Shown piece after piece: positions 8,665-16,359 of a stretch of DNA of 64,000 nucleotides (the stretch's first letter is position 1; every line of letters begins with the position of its first letter). The DNA is taken from the NCBI RefSeq assembly GCF_947499845.1, contig NZ_CANMPM010000003.1:273909-337908 (forward strand), written 5' to 3'. The notes beneath the pieces were generated by a model. It was not told where the DNA came from, searched no databases, and saw only the letters and a list, made by a program, of their open reading frames with translations. This stretch comes from an uncultured Pseudokineococcus sp. (GTDB taxonomy: Bacteria; Actinomycetota; Actinomycetes; Actinomycetales; Quadrisphaeraceae). A program made the translations under genes and the position numbers.

Positions 8665-10050
8665 GTGGCGGTGCAGCACTTCCGGCTCCCCGACGTCGGC
8701 GAGGGGCTGACCGAGGCGGAGGTCGTCGCCTGGCGGGTCGCCGTCGGCGACGAGGTCGCCACGAACGCCGTCCTCGTCGAGATCGAGACCGCCAAGTCGC
8801 TCGTCGAGCTGCCCTCGCCCTTCGCGGGCGTGGTGCGCGAGCTGCTCGTCGACGAGGGGCGCACCGTCGAGGTCGGCACCCCCATCGTCGCGGTCGAGGT
8901 CGCCGGTGCCGACGGCGAGGGGGACGCCGCGGGCGAGGACGGCGAGCGCCGCGACGTCCTCGTCGGCTACGGGCCGGGCAAGCGAGCCTTGCGCCGCCGA
9001 CGTCCGGCGGCCGCCGCCGGTGGCGACGGCGGGAGCGCGCCGGGGCCGGAGGCTGCCGCTGACGCCCCGTCCGCCCCCGCGGCGCCGGCGGCGAGCGGCG
9101 CGCGCGCCGACCTCCCGGCCGAGGCCCCCGCGGCGCCCGTCGGCCCCCCGCCGGCGGCGGCGTCCTCGGCGGCCCCGGCCCGGCCCCTCGCGGCGCCGCC
9201 GGTGCGCAAGCTCGCGCGGGAGCGGGGCGTCGACCTCGCCGAGGTCCGCGCCACCGGTCCGCGCGGCACGGTCAGCCGGGCCGACGTCCTCGGCCACCTC
9301 GACGCGGCGGCCGACGTGGCGGCGGCTGCGCCGTCGTCCGGCTCCCTCGGCCAGGAGCAGCGGGTTCCGGTGAGGGGCGTGCGGCGCGCCATGGCCGAGG
9401 CCATGGTCCGCAGCAGCACCGAGGCGCCGCAGGCGACGCTGTTCCACACCCTCGACGTCACGCGGACGATGAAGCTCGTCGCCCGGGTGAAGCAGGACGA
9501 CCGCTTCGCCGGCGTGCGCGTCTCCCCGCTGCTGCTGGCCGCCCGCGCCGTCGTCCTCGCGCTGGGCCGCACGCCGGAGATGGGCGCCCGCTGGGACGGC
9601 GACGCCCACGAGCTCGTCCTGCCCGCCGGGGTCCACCTGGGCGTCGCGGCGGCGACGCCCCGCGGCCTCGTCGTGCCCGTCGTCCGCGACGCCCACGCCC
9701 TCGACCTGCTCGACCTGGCGCGGGCCCTCGGCGAGCTGACGACGACCGCGCGCGAGGGCCGCACCCCGCCCGAGGCCATGACCAGCGGGTCCTTCACCAT
9801 CACGAACATCGGGTCGCTGGGCATCGAGGCGGGCGCGCCGCTGCTCAACCCCGGCCAGACGGGGATCCTCGCGCTCGGCTCGGTCGCGCAGCGGCCGTGG
9901 GTCCACAAGGGCCGCGTCCGGCCGCGCTGGACGACGACCCTCGGCCTCACCGTGGACCACCGGGTCGTCGACGGCGCCCAGGCGGGGGGCTTCCTCGCCG
10001 ACGTCGCCGCCGTCCTCGAGCGCCCCAGCCAGGCGGTCGTCTGGTCGTGA
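8665..10050 (+). CDS. bkdC: 2-oxoacid dehydrogenase E2, dihydrolipoyl acyltransferase
   Basis: A 461-residue E2 core. One lipoyl domain (residues 3-78) with the modified Lys44 in EIETAKSLVELP, then an Ala/Pro-rich linker, an E3/E1-binding domain (VRKLARERGVDLAEVRATGPRGTVSRADVLGHL, about 179-212), and a catalytic domain ending in VDHRVVDGAQAGGFLAD with the DHxxxDG active site. It transfers the acyl group to CoA and scaffolds the complex. GTG start behind AGGAGG. No E3 (lipoamide dehydrogenase) gene follows, so E3 must be shared from elsewhere. The 99-bp gap to E1beta has a weak CACACT -10-like hexamer (8590-8595). Confidence 0.92.
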   Translation: MAVQHFRLPDVGEGLTEAEVVAWRVAVGDEVATNAVLVEIETAKSLVELPSPFAGVVRELLVDEGRTVEVGTPIVAVEVAGADGEGDAAGEDGERRDVLVGYGPGKRALRRRRPAAAAGGDGGSAPGPEAAADAPSAPAAPAASGARADLPAEAPAAPVGPPPAAASSAAPARPLAAPPVRKLARERGVDLAEVRATGPRGTVSRADVLGHLDAAADVAAAAPSSGSLGQEQRVPVRGVRRAMAEAMVRSSTEAPQATLFHTLDVTRTMKLVARVKQDDRFAGVRVSPLLLAARAVVLALGRTPEMGARWDGDAHELVLPAGVHLGVAAATPRGLVVPVVRDAHALDLLDLARALGELTTTAREGRTPPEAMTSGSFTITNIGSLGIEAGAPLLNPGQTGILALGSVAQRPWVHKGRVRPRWTTTLGLTVDHRVVDGAQAGGFLADVAAVLERPSQAVVWS

Positions 10051-10880
10051 GGCTCCACCTCCTCCAGGTCGGCTACGGCGACGACGAGCCCGTCGCGGCC
10101 CGGCGCGACCGCGTCGCCGCGCTGGTGGCCGCGCAGGAGGGCGCGGACCTCGTCGTCCTGCCGGAGCTCTGGGCCCACGGCGGGTTCGCCAGCGCGACGT
10201 GGGCCGAGCGGGCCGAGGCGCTCGACGGGCCGACGGCGCGGGCGATGGCCGACGCCGCCCGGGCCTGCGACGCCGTCGTCCACGCGGGCTCCCTCGTGGA
10301 GCGCGACGGCGACGCCCTCCACAACACCTCGCTGCTCCTCGGTCCGGACGGCGCCCTCCTCGCGCGCTACCGCAAGGTGCACCGCTTCGGTCACGGGCGC
10401 GGGGAGTCGGAGGTGATGACGCCGGGGGAGGAGGTCGTCGTCGTCGACGCCCCCCTGCCGGGCGGCCCCGTCGGGGCGCCCACTCCGCCCGTGGGTCCGG
10501 GCCCGGCCGTGCAGCGGGGCCTGCCCGTGGGGCTGGCGACCTGCTACGACCTGCGCTTCCCCGAGCTCTTCCGGGCGCTGGTCGACCGCGGGGCCCGGCT
10601 CGTCGTCGTCCCCGCGGCCTGGCCCGCCGCCCGCGCCGAGCACTGGCGCCTCCTCGTGCGGGCCCGCGCGCTGGAGGACCAGGTGCTCCTCGCCGCCTGC
10701 GGCACCGCCGGCACGCACGCCCGCACGCCCATGGCCGGCGCGAGCGCCGTCGTCGGACCCGACGGCGCCGTGCTCGCCGAGGCGGGCGAGGCCGAGGAGG
10801 TCCTCGTCGTCGACGTCGACCCCGGCGTCGTCGACGCCGCCCGCGCCGCCTTCCCGGTGCTCGCCGACCGCCGCCTCTGA
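10047..10880 (+). CDS. Nitrilase-superfamily carbon-nitrogen hydrolase
   Basis: A 277-residue amidase of the nitrilase superfamily with a complete Glu-Lys-Cys triad: Glu40 in VVLPELW, Lys110 in YRKVHRFG and Cys166 in GLATCYDLRFPELF. The form RYRKVHRFG and CYDLRFPEL is closest to the NIT/omega-amidase-like branch. The GTG start overlaps the E2 stop (GTGA), so it is translated with the oxoacid dehydrogenase operon. Omega-amidases remove 2-oxo-acid amides produced by glutamine transaminases, which would fit an operon of 2-oxoacid metabolism beside an aminotransferase; this link is inference. The substrate remains unproved. Confidence 0.85.
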   Translation: MRLHLLQVGYGDDEPVAARRDRVAALVAAQEGADLVVLPELWAHGGFASATWAERAEALDGPTARAMADAARACDAVVHAGSLVERDGDALHNTSLLLGPDGALLARYRKVHRFGHGRGESEVMTPGEEVVVVDAPLPGGPVGAPTPPVGPGPAVQRGLPVGLATCYDLRFPELFRALVDRGARLVVVPAAWPAARAEHWRLLVRARALEDQVLLAACGTAGTHARTPMAGASAVVGPDGAVLAEAGEAEEVLVVDVDPGVVDAARAAFPVLADRRL

Positions 10881-10893
10881 CCCGCCCCGCCGC

Positions 10894-10997
10894 GAAGGTG
10901 ACGCCTCCTTCACCTCCAGGGTGCCTGCACGCGTGAAGGTGACGTCTCCTTCACCTGAGGGGTGCTTCGGGAGGTGAAGGTGACGCCTCCTTCACCT
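10894..10997. repeat. Intergenic repeat array A: three 22-bp palindromic repeats, 41-bp period
   Basis: Copies at 10894-10915, 10935-10956 and 10976-10997 start exactly 41 bp apart and differ at one position (C/T at the 11th base). The unit begins GAAGGTGACG and ends CTCCTTCACCT. Each copy can fold; the third has 10-bp arms GAGGTGAAGG/CCTTCACCTC around an 8-nt loop. The two 19-bp spacers differ but share a GGGTGCYT core. The array lies after the nitrilase stop and before the copD-ctaG promoter. Confidence 0.9.
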
Positions 10998-11081
10998 CCG
11001 GGGGGCCTCGATCATGGACCTCGCGCCTCCCCCGCCGGGGGCCGTCACCGAGGTGGGCCCGAGGGCCCGCCGGGCGGCGCC

Positions 11082-11087
11082 TACCCT
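11082..11087 (+). promoter_or_regulatory. -10 box for leaderless copD-ctaG transcript
   Basis: TACCCT (TANNNT) ends 6 nt before GTG 11094, predicting transcription from the start codon itself. No ribosome binding site is visible. Confidence 0.55.
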
Positions 11088-11093
11088 TGCTGC

Positions 11094-13157
11094 GTGAGCG
11101 CGGGGACGGCGCCGACGGCGCAGCGGGACGGCGGGAGCGGTCGTGCGCCCCGCCCCACGGGCGCGCGGCCGGAGACGACCTCGCCGCCGCGGTGGTGGCT
11201 CGTCGTCGTCGTCCTCGCCCCCCTGGCCACGGCGCTGGGCCTGCTCTGGGCCCTCGCGACCGGTGGCGCCGCCTCGCCCGACCTCGTGCGCGACCCCGGC
11301 GCGCTCGTCCGGTACGGGCTGCCCGTGGCGACCCTGCTGCGCGACCTGGCGATGGCGATGACGCTCGGCGGCCTCGTCCTCGCGGCCGGCGTCGTCCCGG
11401 CGCGCGCGCCGTCCTGGGCGCCGGCCGCCCGGACGGCGGCGGTGGCGTCGGGGGTCTGGACGGTCGCCAGCCTGGCCGTGCTCGTCCTCACGGCCGCCAA
11501 CCTCTCGGGGACGCCGCTCGCCGACCCGTCCTTCGGGGCCCAGCTCGCGATCGTCGCCACGCAGATCACCCAGGGGCAGGCGCTGCTCGTGTCGACCGTC
11601 GTCGTGGCGCTCGTCGCGACCGCGGCCGTCGGGGTGCGGACGCCCGCGGGCGCCGGCTGGACGGCGGTCCTCGGCGCGCTGGCGATCGTCCCGCTCGCCC
11701 TCAACGCCCACTCGACGGGCACGAGCGGCCACGAGACGGCGGTCAGCTCCTGGGGCCTGCACGTCCTCGGCGTCGCGGTGTGGTTCGGCGGGCTCATGGC
11801 GCTCGTCGCCGTCGCCCGCAGCACCGGCGCCGAGCTCCCCGTGGTCGCGCGCCGCTACTCCGCGCTCGCGCTCGTGGGCTTCGTCCTCGTCGTGGCCTCG
11901 GGCGTGGCCAACGCCTCGCTGCGCGTCGCCGGGCTCGCCGACCTCCTCGGCACCGGCTACGGGCTCCTCGTCGTCGCGAAGGCGACGGCCGGCGTCCTCC
12001 TCGGCTTCGCCGGGTGGGTCCACCGGCGCTCGCTGCTCGCCGCCATCGACACGCGCACGGCCGCCGGCGCGGGCGCGCGCGGGCCCTTCTGGCGGCTCGT
12101 CGGCGGCGAGGTCGTGCTGCTGGGCGCCGTCTCCGGCGTCGCGGCGGCGCTGTCGCTGACCCCGCCGCCCGTGCCGCAGGAGCTGCCGCCCGCGCCCACG
12201 CCGGCGGAGCTGCTCACCGGCGAGGCGCTGCCCGAGCCGTTCCGCCCCTCCAGCGTCGTGACGCAGTGGCAGACCGACGTGCTGTGGGTCGCCGTCGCCC
12301 TGGCGCTCGCCGTCGCCTACGGGCGCGGCGTCGCCCGCCTGCGCCGCCGCGGCGACCGCTGGTCGGTCGGCCGCACCGTCGCCTTCGCGATCGGCCTGGT
12401 CGTCCTCGTCTACATGACGAGCGGGGCCCCGGCCGCCTACGGCCGCACGGTCTTCAGCGCCCACATGGTCCAGCACATGGTGCTGAGCATGCTCATCCCC
12501 GTGCTGCTGGTCCTCGGGGCGCCGATGACGCTGGCGCTGCGCTCCATCCCCAAGCGCCGCGACGGCTCGCGCGGGGTCCGGGAGTGGCTCGTCGTCCTCA
12601 CCGAGTCGCGCTGGCTGCGGGTCGTCTCCCACCCCGTCGTGGCGGCGGTGCTCTTCGCGGGCAGCCTCATCGTCTTCTACTACACGCCGCTCTTCGAGCT
12701 GGCGCTGTCGACCCACGTGGGCCACGAGCTGATGATGGTCCACTTCCTCGGCGTGGGGTACCTCTTCGCCAACGCCCTCGTCGGCATCGACCCTGGTCCG
12801 AACCGGCCGAGCTACCCGCTCCGGGTGGTCCTGCTCTTCGCGACGATGGCGTTCCACGCGTTCTTCGGCATCGCCATCATCTCGAGCGAGACGCTGCTCG
12901 CGGGCAGCTGGTTCTCCTCGACGGGCTGGGGGATCGACGCGCTCGCCGACCAGCGCACCGGCGGTGGCATCGCCTGGGGCGTCGGTGAGTTCCCGACCCT
13001 GCTGCTCGTCGTCGTCGTCGCCGTGCAGTGGGCCCGCAGCGACGAGCGCGAGCAGCGCCGCCGCGACCGCACCGCCGACCGCACCGGCGACGCCGAGCTG
13101 GTGGCCTACAACGCGATGCTCGCCGAGCGCGACCGCCAGGACGCCCCGCGCCGCTGA
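11094..13157 (+). CDS. CopD-CtaG fusion: copper import / cytochrome oxidase assembly membrane protein
   Basis: A 687-residue polytopic membrane protein. The N-terminal half (about 35-370) has the CopD pattern of eight or so hydrophobic helices with NAHSTGTSGHETAVSSWGLHVLGVAVWFGGL. The C-terminal half (about 390-650) is a cytochrome c oxidase caa3-assembly factor CtaG-like domain: FSAHMVQHMVLSMLIPVLLVLGAPMTLALR, LSTHVGHELMMVHFLGVGYLF, PLRVVLLFATMAFHAFFGIAI. His residues in these helices are the likely copper ligands. The fusion is a common actinobacterial arrangement; the protein probably moves copper across the membrane for oxidase maturation. The charged cytoplasmic tail is Arg/Asp-rich. The GTG start is set by the leaderless promoter. 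Confidence 0.88.
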   Translation: MSAGTAPTAQRDGGSGRAPRPTGARPETTSPPRWWLVVVVLAPLATALGLLWALATGGAASPDLVRDPGALVRYGLPVATLLRDLAMAMTLGGLVLAAGVVPARAPSWAPAARTAAVASGVWTVASLAVLVLTAANLSGTPLADPSFGAQLAIVATQITQGQALLVSTVVVALVATAAVGVRTPAGAGWTAVLGALAIVPLALNAHSTGTSGHETAVSSWGLHVLGVAVWFGGLMALVAVARSTGAELPVVARRYSALALVGFVLVVASGVANASLRVAGLADLLGTGYGLLVVAKATAGVLLGFAGWVHRRSLLAAIDTRTAAGAGARGPFWRLVGGEVVLLGAVSGVAAALSLTPPPVPQELPPAPTPAELLTGEALPEPFRPSSVVTQWQTDVLWVAVALALAVAYGRGVARLRRRGDRWSVGRTVAFAIGLVVLVYMTSGAPAAYGRTVFSAHMVQHMVLSMLIPVLLVLGAPMTLALRSIPKRRDGSRGVREWLVVLTESRWLRVVSHPVVAAVLFAGSLIVFYYTPLFELALSTHVGHELMMVHFLGVGYLFANALVGIDPGPNRPSYPLRVVLLFATMAFHAFFGIAIISSETLLAGSWFSSTGWGIDALADQRTGGGIAWGVGEFPTLLLVVVVAVQWARSDEREQRRRDRTADRTGDAELVAYNAMLAERDRQDAPRR

Positions 13158-13176
13158 CCCGGTCGTCCCCCCCCCA

Positions 13177-13322
13177 CGCACTTCGTCGACACATCGCCGT
13201 CCAGGGGCGCCCTCACGGGCACTTCGTCGTCACCCCGCCGCCAGGGGGCGTCTCTCGAGGCACTTCGTCGTCAGTTCGCCGTGCGGGGGGCCCGCCGAGG
13301 GCCACGTCGGCGACAGACGGCT
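13177..13322. repeat. Intergenic repeat array B: 22-bp repeats, 41-42-bp period
   Basis: Copies at 13177-13198, 13218-13239, 13259-13280 and a degenerate fourth at 13301-13322 (14 of 22 positions match the first). The core of the first three is GCACTTCGTCG; the first copy contains CTTCGTCGACACATCGCC. Spacers are 19, 19 and 20 bp. Copy 1 is identical, as the reverse complement, to the repeat of the array at 59.0 kb. The array sits between copD-ctaG (stop 13157) and the S9 peptidase start at 13379. Confidence 0.88.
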
Positions 13323-13378
13323 CCGGGGGTGACGACGCTCGCCCGGTCGGCGGGGTCGCCGCGTGGTAGCACAGGGCC

Positions 13379-15562
13379 GTGACGACGCCGCCTCACGACC
13401 GCGCGACCGACGACCGCCCCGCCGCGGACCCGCTCGCCGACCTCTCCGCCTACGTCGCGCAGCCGCGCGTCAGCGGCCTCGCCCTGAGCCCGGACGGACG
13501 CCGCCTGGCGCTCGCCGTCGCGGGCCTCGACGGCGACGGCACCGGCTACGTGACGAGCCTGTGGGAGTCGCCGCTCGACGGCGGCCCCTGCCGCCGCCTG
13601 ACCCGTGGGACCACCGGCGAGGCCGCGCCGGTGTGGACGCCGCAGGGGGACCTGCTCTTCACGGCCAAGCGCCCCGAGCCGTCGGCGCCCGGTCGCGCGG
13701 GGGCGAAGCCGCAGCCCGACCCCCAGCCCGGGTCCCCGGCCGAGCCCGGCCAGCCGGGCGGCGGCGGGAGGTCCGGCGACGACGTTCCGCCGGCGCTGTG
13801 GTGCCTGCCCGCCGGGACGGGCGAGCCGCGGCCCGTCGCCGCGCGACCCGGCGGCCTGTCCGTGGTCGCCGTCGCCCGCACCAGCGGCGCGCTGCTCGCC
13901 ACCTCGCCGACGATGCCGAGCACCGCCCAGGGCGGCGACGACGCCGCGGCCCGCACGGCGCGCACCGAGGCGGGCGTCGGCGCGGTCCTCCACACCGGCT
14001 ACCCCGTGCGCTTCTGGGACCACGACCTCGGGCCCGACCGCGACCGCCTCCTCGCCGCGGACGCCCTGGCGGGCCCGACGAGCACCGCGGGCGCCCCCGA
14101 CCCTCGGTTCGCGCTGCGCGACCTCACCGGCCACGTCGGCCCGGCGCTGCACGAGGCGGCCTGGGACCTCTCGGACGACGGGCGCACCGCCGTCGGCACG
14201 TGGACGGTCCTGCGCGCGCACGGCGAGCAGTCGCTCCAGCTCGTCGCCGTGGACGTCGCCACGGGGCGGCGCACCGTCCTCCTCGACGACCCGGAGGTCG
14301 AGCACGAGGGCGCCGTCCTGTCGCCCGACGGCCGCACCGCCGCCTTCGTCGCCACCCGCGTCAGCACGCCGGAGCGCGCCCCCCGCTCGTGGCTCGCGCT
14401 CGTCGACCTCGAGCACGACGACGCCGGTGCCGTCGTCGGCGCGGAGGCGCGGCGCGACCTCACCGAGGGGTGGGACCGCTGGCCGCACGCCCTCGCCTGG
14501 ACGCGTGACGGCGCGGCCCTCGTCGTGGAGGCCGACGAGGCCGGGGCCGCCCCGCTCTTCCTCGTCGACGCGGCGTCCGGCGACGTGCGCCGCCTCACCG
14601 CGGACCACGGCGCCTACGCCGGCGCGCAGGTGGCGCCCGACGGCTGGGCCTACGCGCTGCGCTCGGCGTACGACGCCGCCCCCGCGCCCGTCCGGGTGCG
14701 CCTGGAGGACGGCGCCGTCGAGGACCTGCCCTCGCCCGTCGCGCCGCTGGCCCTGCCCGGCCGTCTCGAGGACGTCCGCACGACCGCCGCGGACGGCACC
14801 GAGGTCCGCAGCTGGCTGTGCCTGCCGGACGGCGCGAGCGCCGACGCGCCGGCCCCGCTGCTCCTGTGGGTCCACGGCGGGCCGCTCGGCTCGTGGAACG
14901 CCTGGTCGTGGCGCTGGAACCCGTGGCTGGCCGTCTCGCGCGGGTACGCCGTCCTCCTGCCCGACCCCGCGCTGTCGACCGGGTACGGGCAGGACTTCGT
15001 GCAGCGCGGCTGGGGCGCGTGGGGCGCCGCGCCCTTCACCGACCTCATGGCCGCCACCGACGCCGCCGAGGCCCGGGACGACGTCGACGCCACCCGCACC
15101 GCGGCGATGGGCGGGTCTTTCGGCGGGTACATGGCCAACTGGATCGCCGGGCACACCGACCGCTTCGACGCCGTCGTCACGCACGCCGGCCTCTGGGCGC
15201 TCGACCAGTTCGGCCCGACGACGGACGCGGCGTACTTCTGGGGCCGTGAGATGACGGCCGAGATGGCGCGGGAGAACAGCCCGCACCACAGCGCCGACGC
15301 CATCACGACGCCGACCCTCGTCATCCACGGCGACAAGGACTACCGCGTGCCGATCGGCGAGGGCCTGCGGCTGTGGTGGGACCTCGTCTCGCGGAGCACC
15401 GCCGAGGACGGCTCGACGCCGCACCGCTTCCTCTACTTCCCCGAGGAGAACCACTGGGTGCTCTCGCCCGGCGGCGCGGTCGCCTGGTACCAGACCGTGC
15501 TGGGCTTCCTCGACCACTACGTGCTCGGGCGGGCGTGGGTGCAGCCCGACCACCTGGGGTAG
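13379..15562 (+). CDS. S9-family serine peptidase (acylaminoacyl-peptidase / oligopeptidase type)
   Basis: A 727-residue S9 peptidase. The N-terminal two thirds form a WD/PD40-like beta-propeller (repeats such as LALSPDGRRLALAVAG and AVLSPDGRTAAFVATRV). The C-terminal alpha/beta-hydrolase domain holds Ser580 in GGSFGGYMANW, Asp654 in HGDKDYRVP and His692 in EENHWVLSPG, a complete triad in prolyl-oligopeptidase order. It cleaves short peptides or N-acyl-amino acids, probably in the cytosol because no signal peptide is seen. A Pro/Gly/Gln-rich insert (about residues 105-140) interrupts the propeller. Start GTG 13379 has no ribosome binding site; TAGCAC at 13367-13372 suggests a near-leaderless transcript. 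Confidence 0.9.
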   Translation: MTTPPHDRATDDRPAADPLADLSAYVAQPRVSGLALSPDGRRLALAVAGLDGDGTGYVTSLWESPLDGGPCRRLTRGTTGEAAPVWTPQGDLLFTAKRPEPSAPGRAGAKPQPDPQPGSPAEPGQPGGGGRSGDDVPPALWCLPAGTGEPRPVAARPGGLSVVAVARTSGALLATSPTMPSTAQGGDDAAARTARTEAGVGAVLHTGYPVRFWDHDLGPDRDRLLAADALAGPTSTAGAPDPRFALRDLTGHVGPALHEAAWDLSDDGRTAVGTWTVLRAHGEQSLQLVAVDVATGRRTVLLDDPEVEHEGAVLSPDGRTAAFVATRVSTPERAPRSWLALVDLEHDDAGAVVGAEARRDLTEGWDRWPHALAWTRDGAALVVEADEAGAAPLFLVDAASGDVRRLTADHGAYAGAQVAPDGWAYALRSAYDAAPAPVRVRLEDGAVEDLPSPVAPLALPGRLEDVRTTAADGTEVRSWLCLPDGASADAPAPLLLWVHGGPLGSWNAWSWRWNPWLAVSRGYAVLLPDPALSTGYGQDFVQRGWGAWGAAPFTDLMAATDAAEARDDVDATRTAAMGGSFGGYMANWIAGHTDRFDAVVTHAGLWALDQFGPTTDAAYFWGREMTAEMARENSPHHSADAITTPTLVIHGDKDYRVPIGEGLRLWWDLVSRSTAEDGSTPHRFLYFPEENHWVLSPGGAVAWYQTVLGFLDHYVLGRAWVQPDHLG

Positions 15563-15614
15563 GGGCTGGGGACAGCGGTCCGCGCGCCGGTCCCCCACCT
15601 GGCACGGTGACGCA

Positions 15615-16076
15615 GTGCCGGACGAGCCAGCGACGACGACGAGCGCGGCAGGATCCGGCGCCTGGCGCCCGCTCGCCGTCGTCCTAATCGCGGTGGGCGC
15701 GATGGTGGCCGGCACGGCCCTGCTGTCACCGACGGCAGGGGCGGGCGAGGCATCCGCGGTCGACCTCGTCGTCCGCCACCCGGTCGTGGTCGGCGCCCTC
15801 CGCACGCTCGTCGTGGTCCTCGCCCTGTTCCTCGTCGCGTCCGCCGTCGCACGGGCTGCGAGCGGGTCGTGGGTCCGGCGGGTGGGGCCGGTGGACGCGA
15901 GCGCGGAGGTGGTCGACCTGGCGTCGGACTCCGAGGCGCTGCGAGCCGACCTGGCCCGGGCCGAGGCCGAGGTGACCCGCTTGACGGGCGAGCTGGCGGC
16001 AGCGGTGGACCTGCTCGACCAGGTGGCTGATACTCCGAGCGGGAGCGGTCCGCCGGGCGAGGAGGAGCAGCCGTGA
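15615..16076 (+). CDS. Hypothetical two-helix membrane protein with coiled coil
   Basis: A 153-residue protein with two transmembrane helices (about 20-42 and 57-80), then a cytoplasmic heptad-rich coiled coil (SEALRADLARAEAEVTRLTG onward, about 108-140) and an acidic GEEEQP tail. Family not recognised. GTG start. Its stop overlaps the start of a 58-codon gene (GTGA), so the two are co-translated. The same plan (two helices, charged coiled coil, acidic end, coupled tiny gene) recurs at 38567-39270 without sequence identity. Confidence 0.65.
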   Translation: MPDEPATTTSAAGSGAWRPLAVVLIAVGAMVAGTALLSPTAGAGEASAVDLVVRHPVVVGALRTLVVVLALFLVASAVARAASGSWVRRVGPVDASAEVVDLASDSEALRADLARAEAEVTRLTGELAAAVDLLDQVADTPSGSGPPGEEEQP

Positions 16077-16249
16077 CGACGATGACCGACGACCAGCGCG
16101 ACCGGATCCGTCGGCAGGTGGCCAGCGGCCGCGAGGCCATCGCCAGCGCGAAGGCGGAGCTCCAGCGCATCGACGAGGCCCTGGAGCGCTCGCGTCGCGT
16201 CCGTGACCGCACCCTCCCGGCGCTGAGACGGGCCGGCTACCTGCGGTGA
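16073..16249 (+). CDS. 58-residue basic helical protein
   Basis: A short reading frame starting at GTG 16073 within GTGA, overlapping the upstream stop. The product is one predicted amphipathic helix, rich in Arg and Glu (QRDRIRRQVASGREAIASAK, then AELQRIDEALERSRR), ending in GYLR. It may associate with the coiled coil of the membrane protein encoded just upstream. No family recognised. The overlap, in-frame GC bias and sensible composition support it as real, but it is short. Confidence 0.55.
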   Translation: MTTMTDDQRDRIRRQVASGREAIASAKAELQRIDEALERSRRVRDRTLPALRRAGYLR

Positions 16250-16280
16250 CGCTGCGCTGACGCGGGGGAGCGGTCGAAGG

Positions 16281-16320
16281 CGTCCACGAGCGTGACCGTG
16301 CACGGTCACGCTCGTGGACG
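16281..16320. repeat. 40-bp perfect palindrome
   Basis: The left arm 16281-16300 (starts CGTCCACGAGCGTGACC) is the exact reverse complement of the right arm 16301-16320, centred on GTGCAC. All 20 base pairs match and there is no spacer. It lies in the 110-bp gap between the small coupled genes and the NHL/thioredoxin gene. As RNA it would fold into a very stable hairpin (terminator, no T-tract); as DNA it could be a dimeric protein site or a cruciform. Confidence 0.95.
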
Positions 16321-16359
16321 GCTCCCGGGGCACCGCCCCGCCGGTGCGACCATCGACCC

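Noticed and set aside
9000..9200. Frameshift in the E2 gene because of the Ala/Pro-rich region
   Set aside because: The stretch is the normal flexible linker between lipoyl and subunit-binding domains, and the frame continues intact to the DHRVVDG active site.
10894..10997. CRISPR array
   Set aside because: Repeats of 22 bp and spacers of 19 bp are shorter than any CRISPR, spacers are related between loci, copy number is 3-6, and no cas genes are present.
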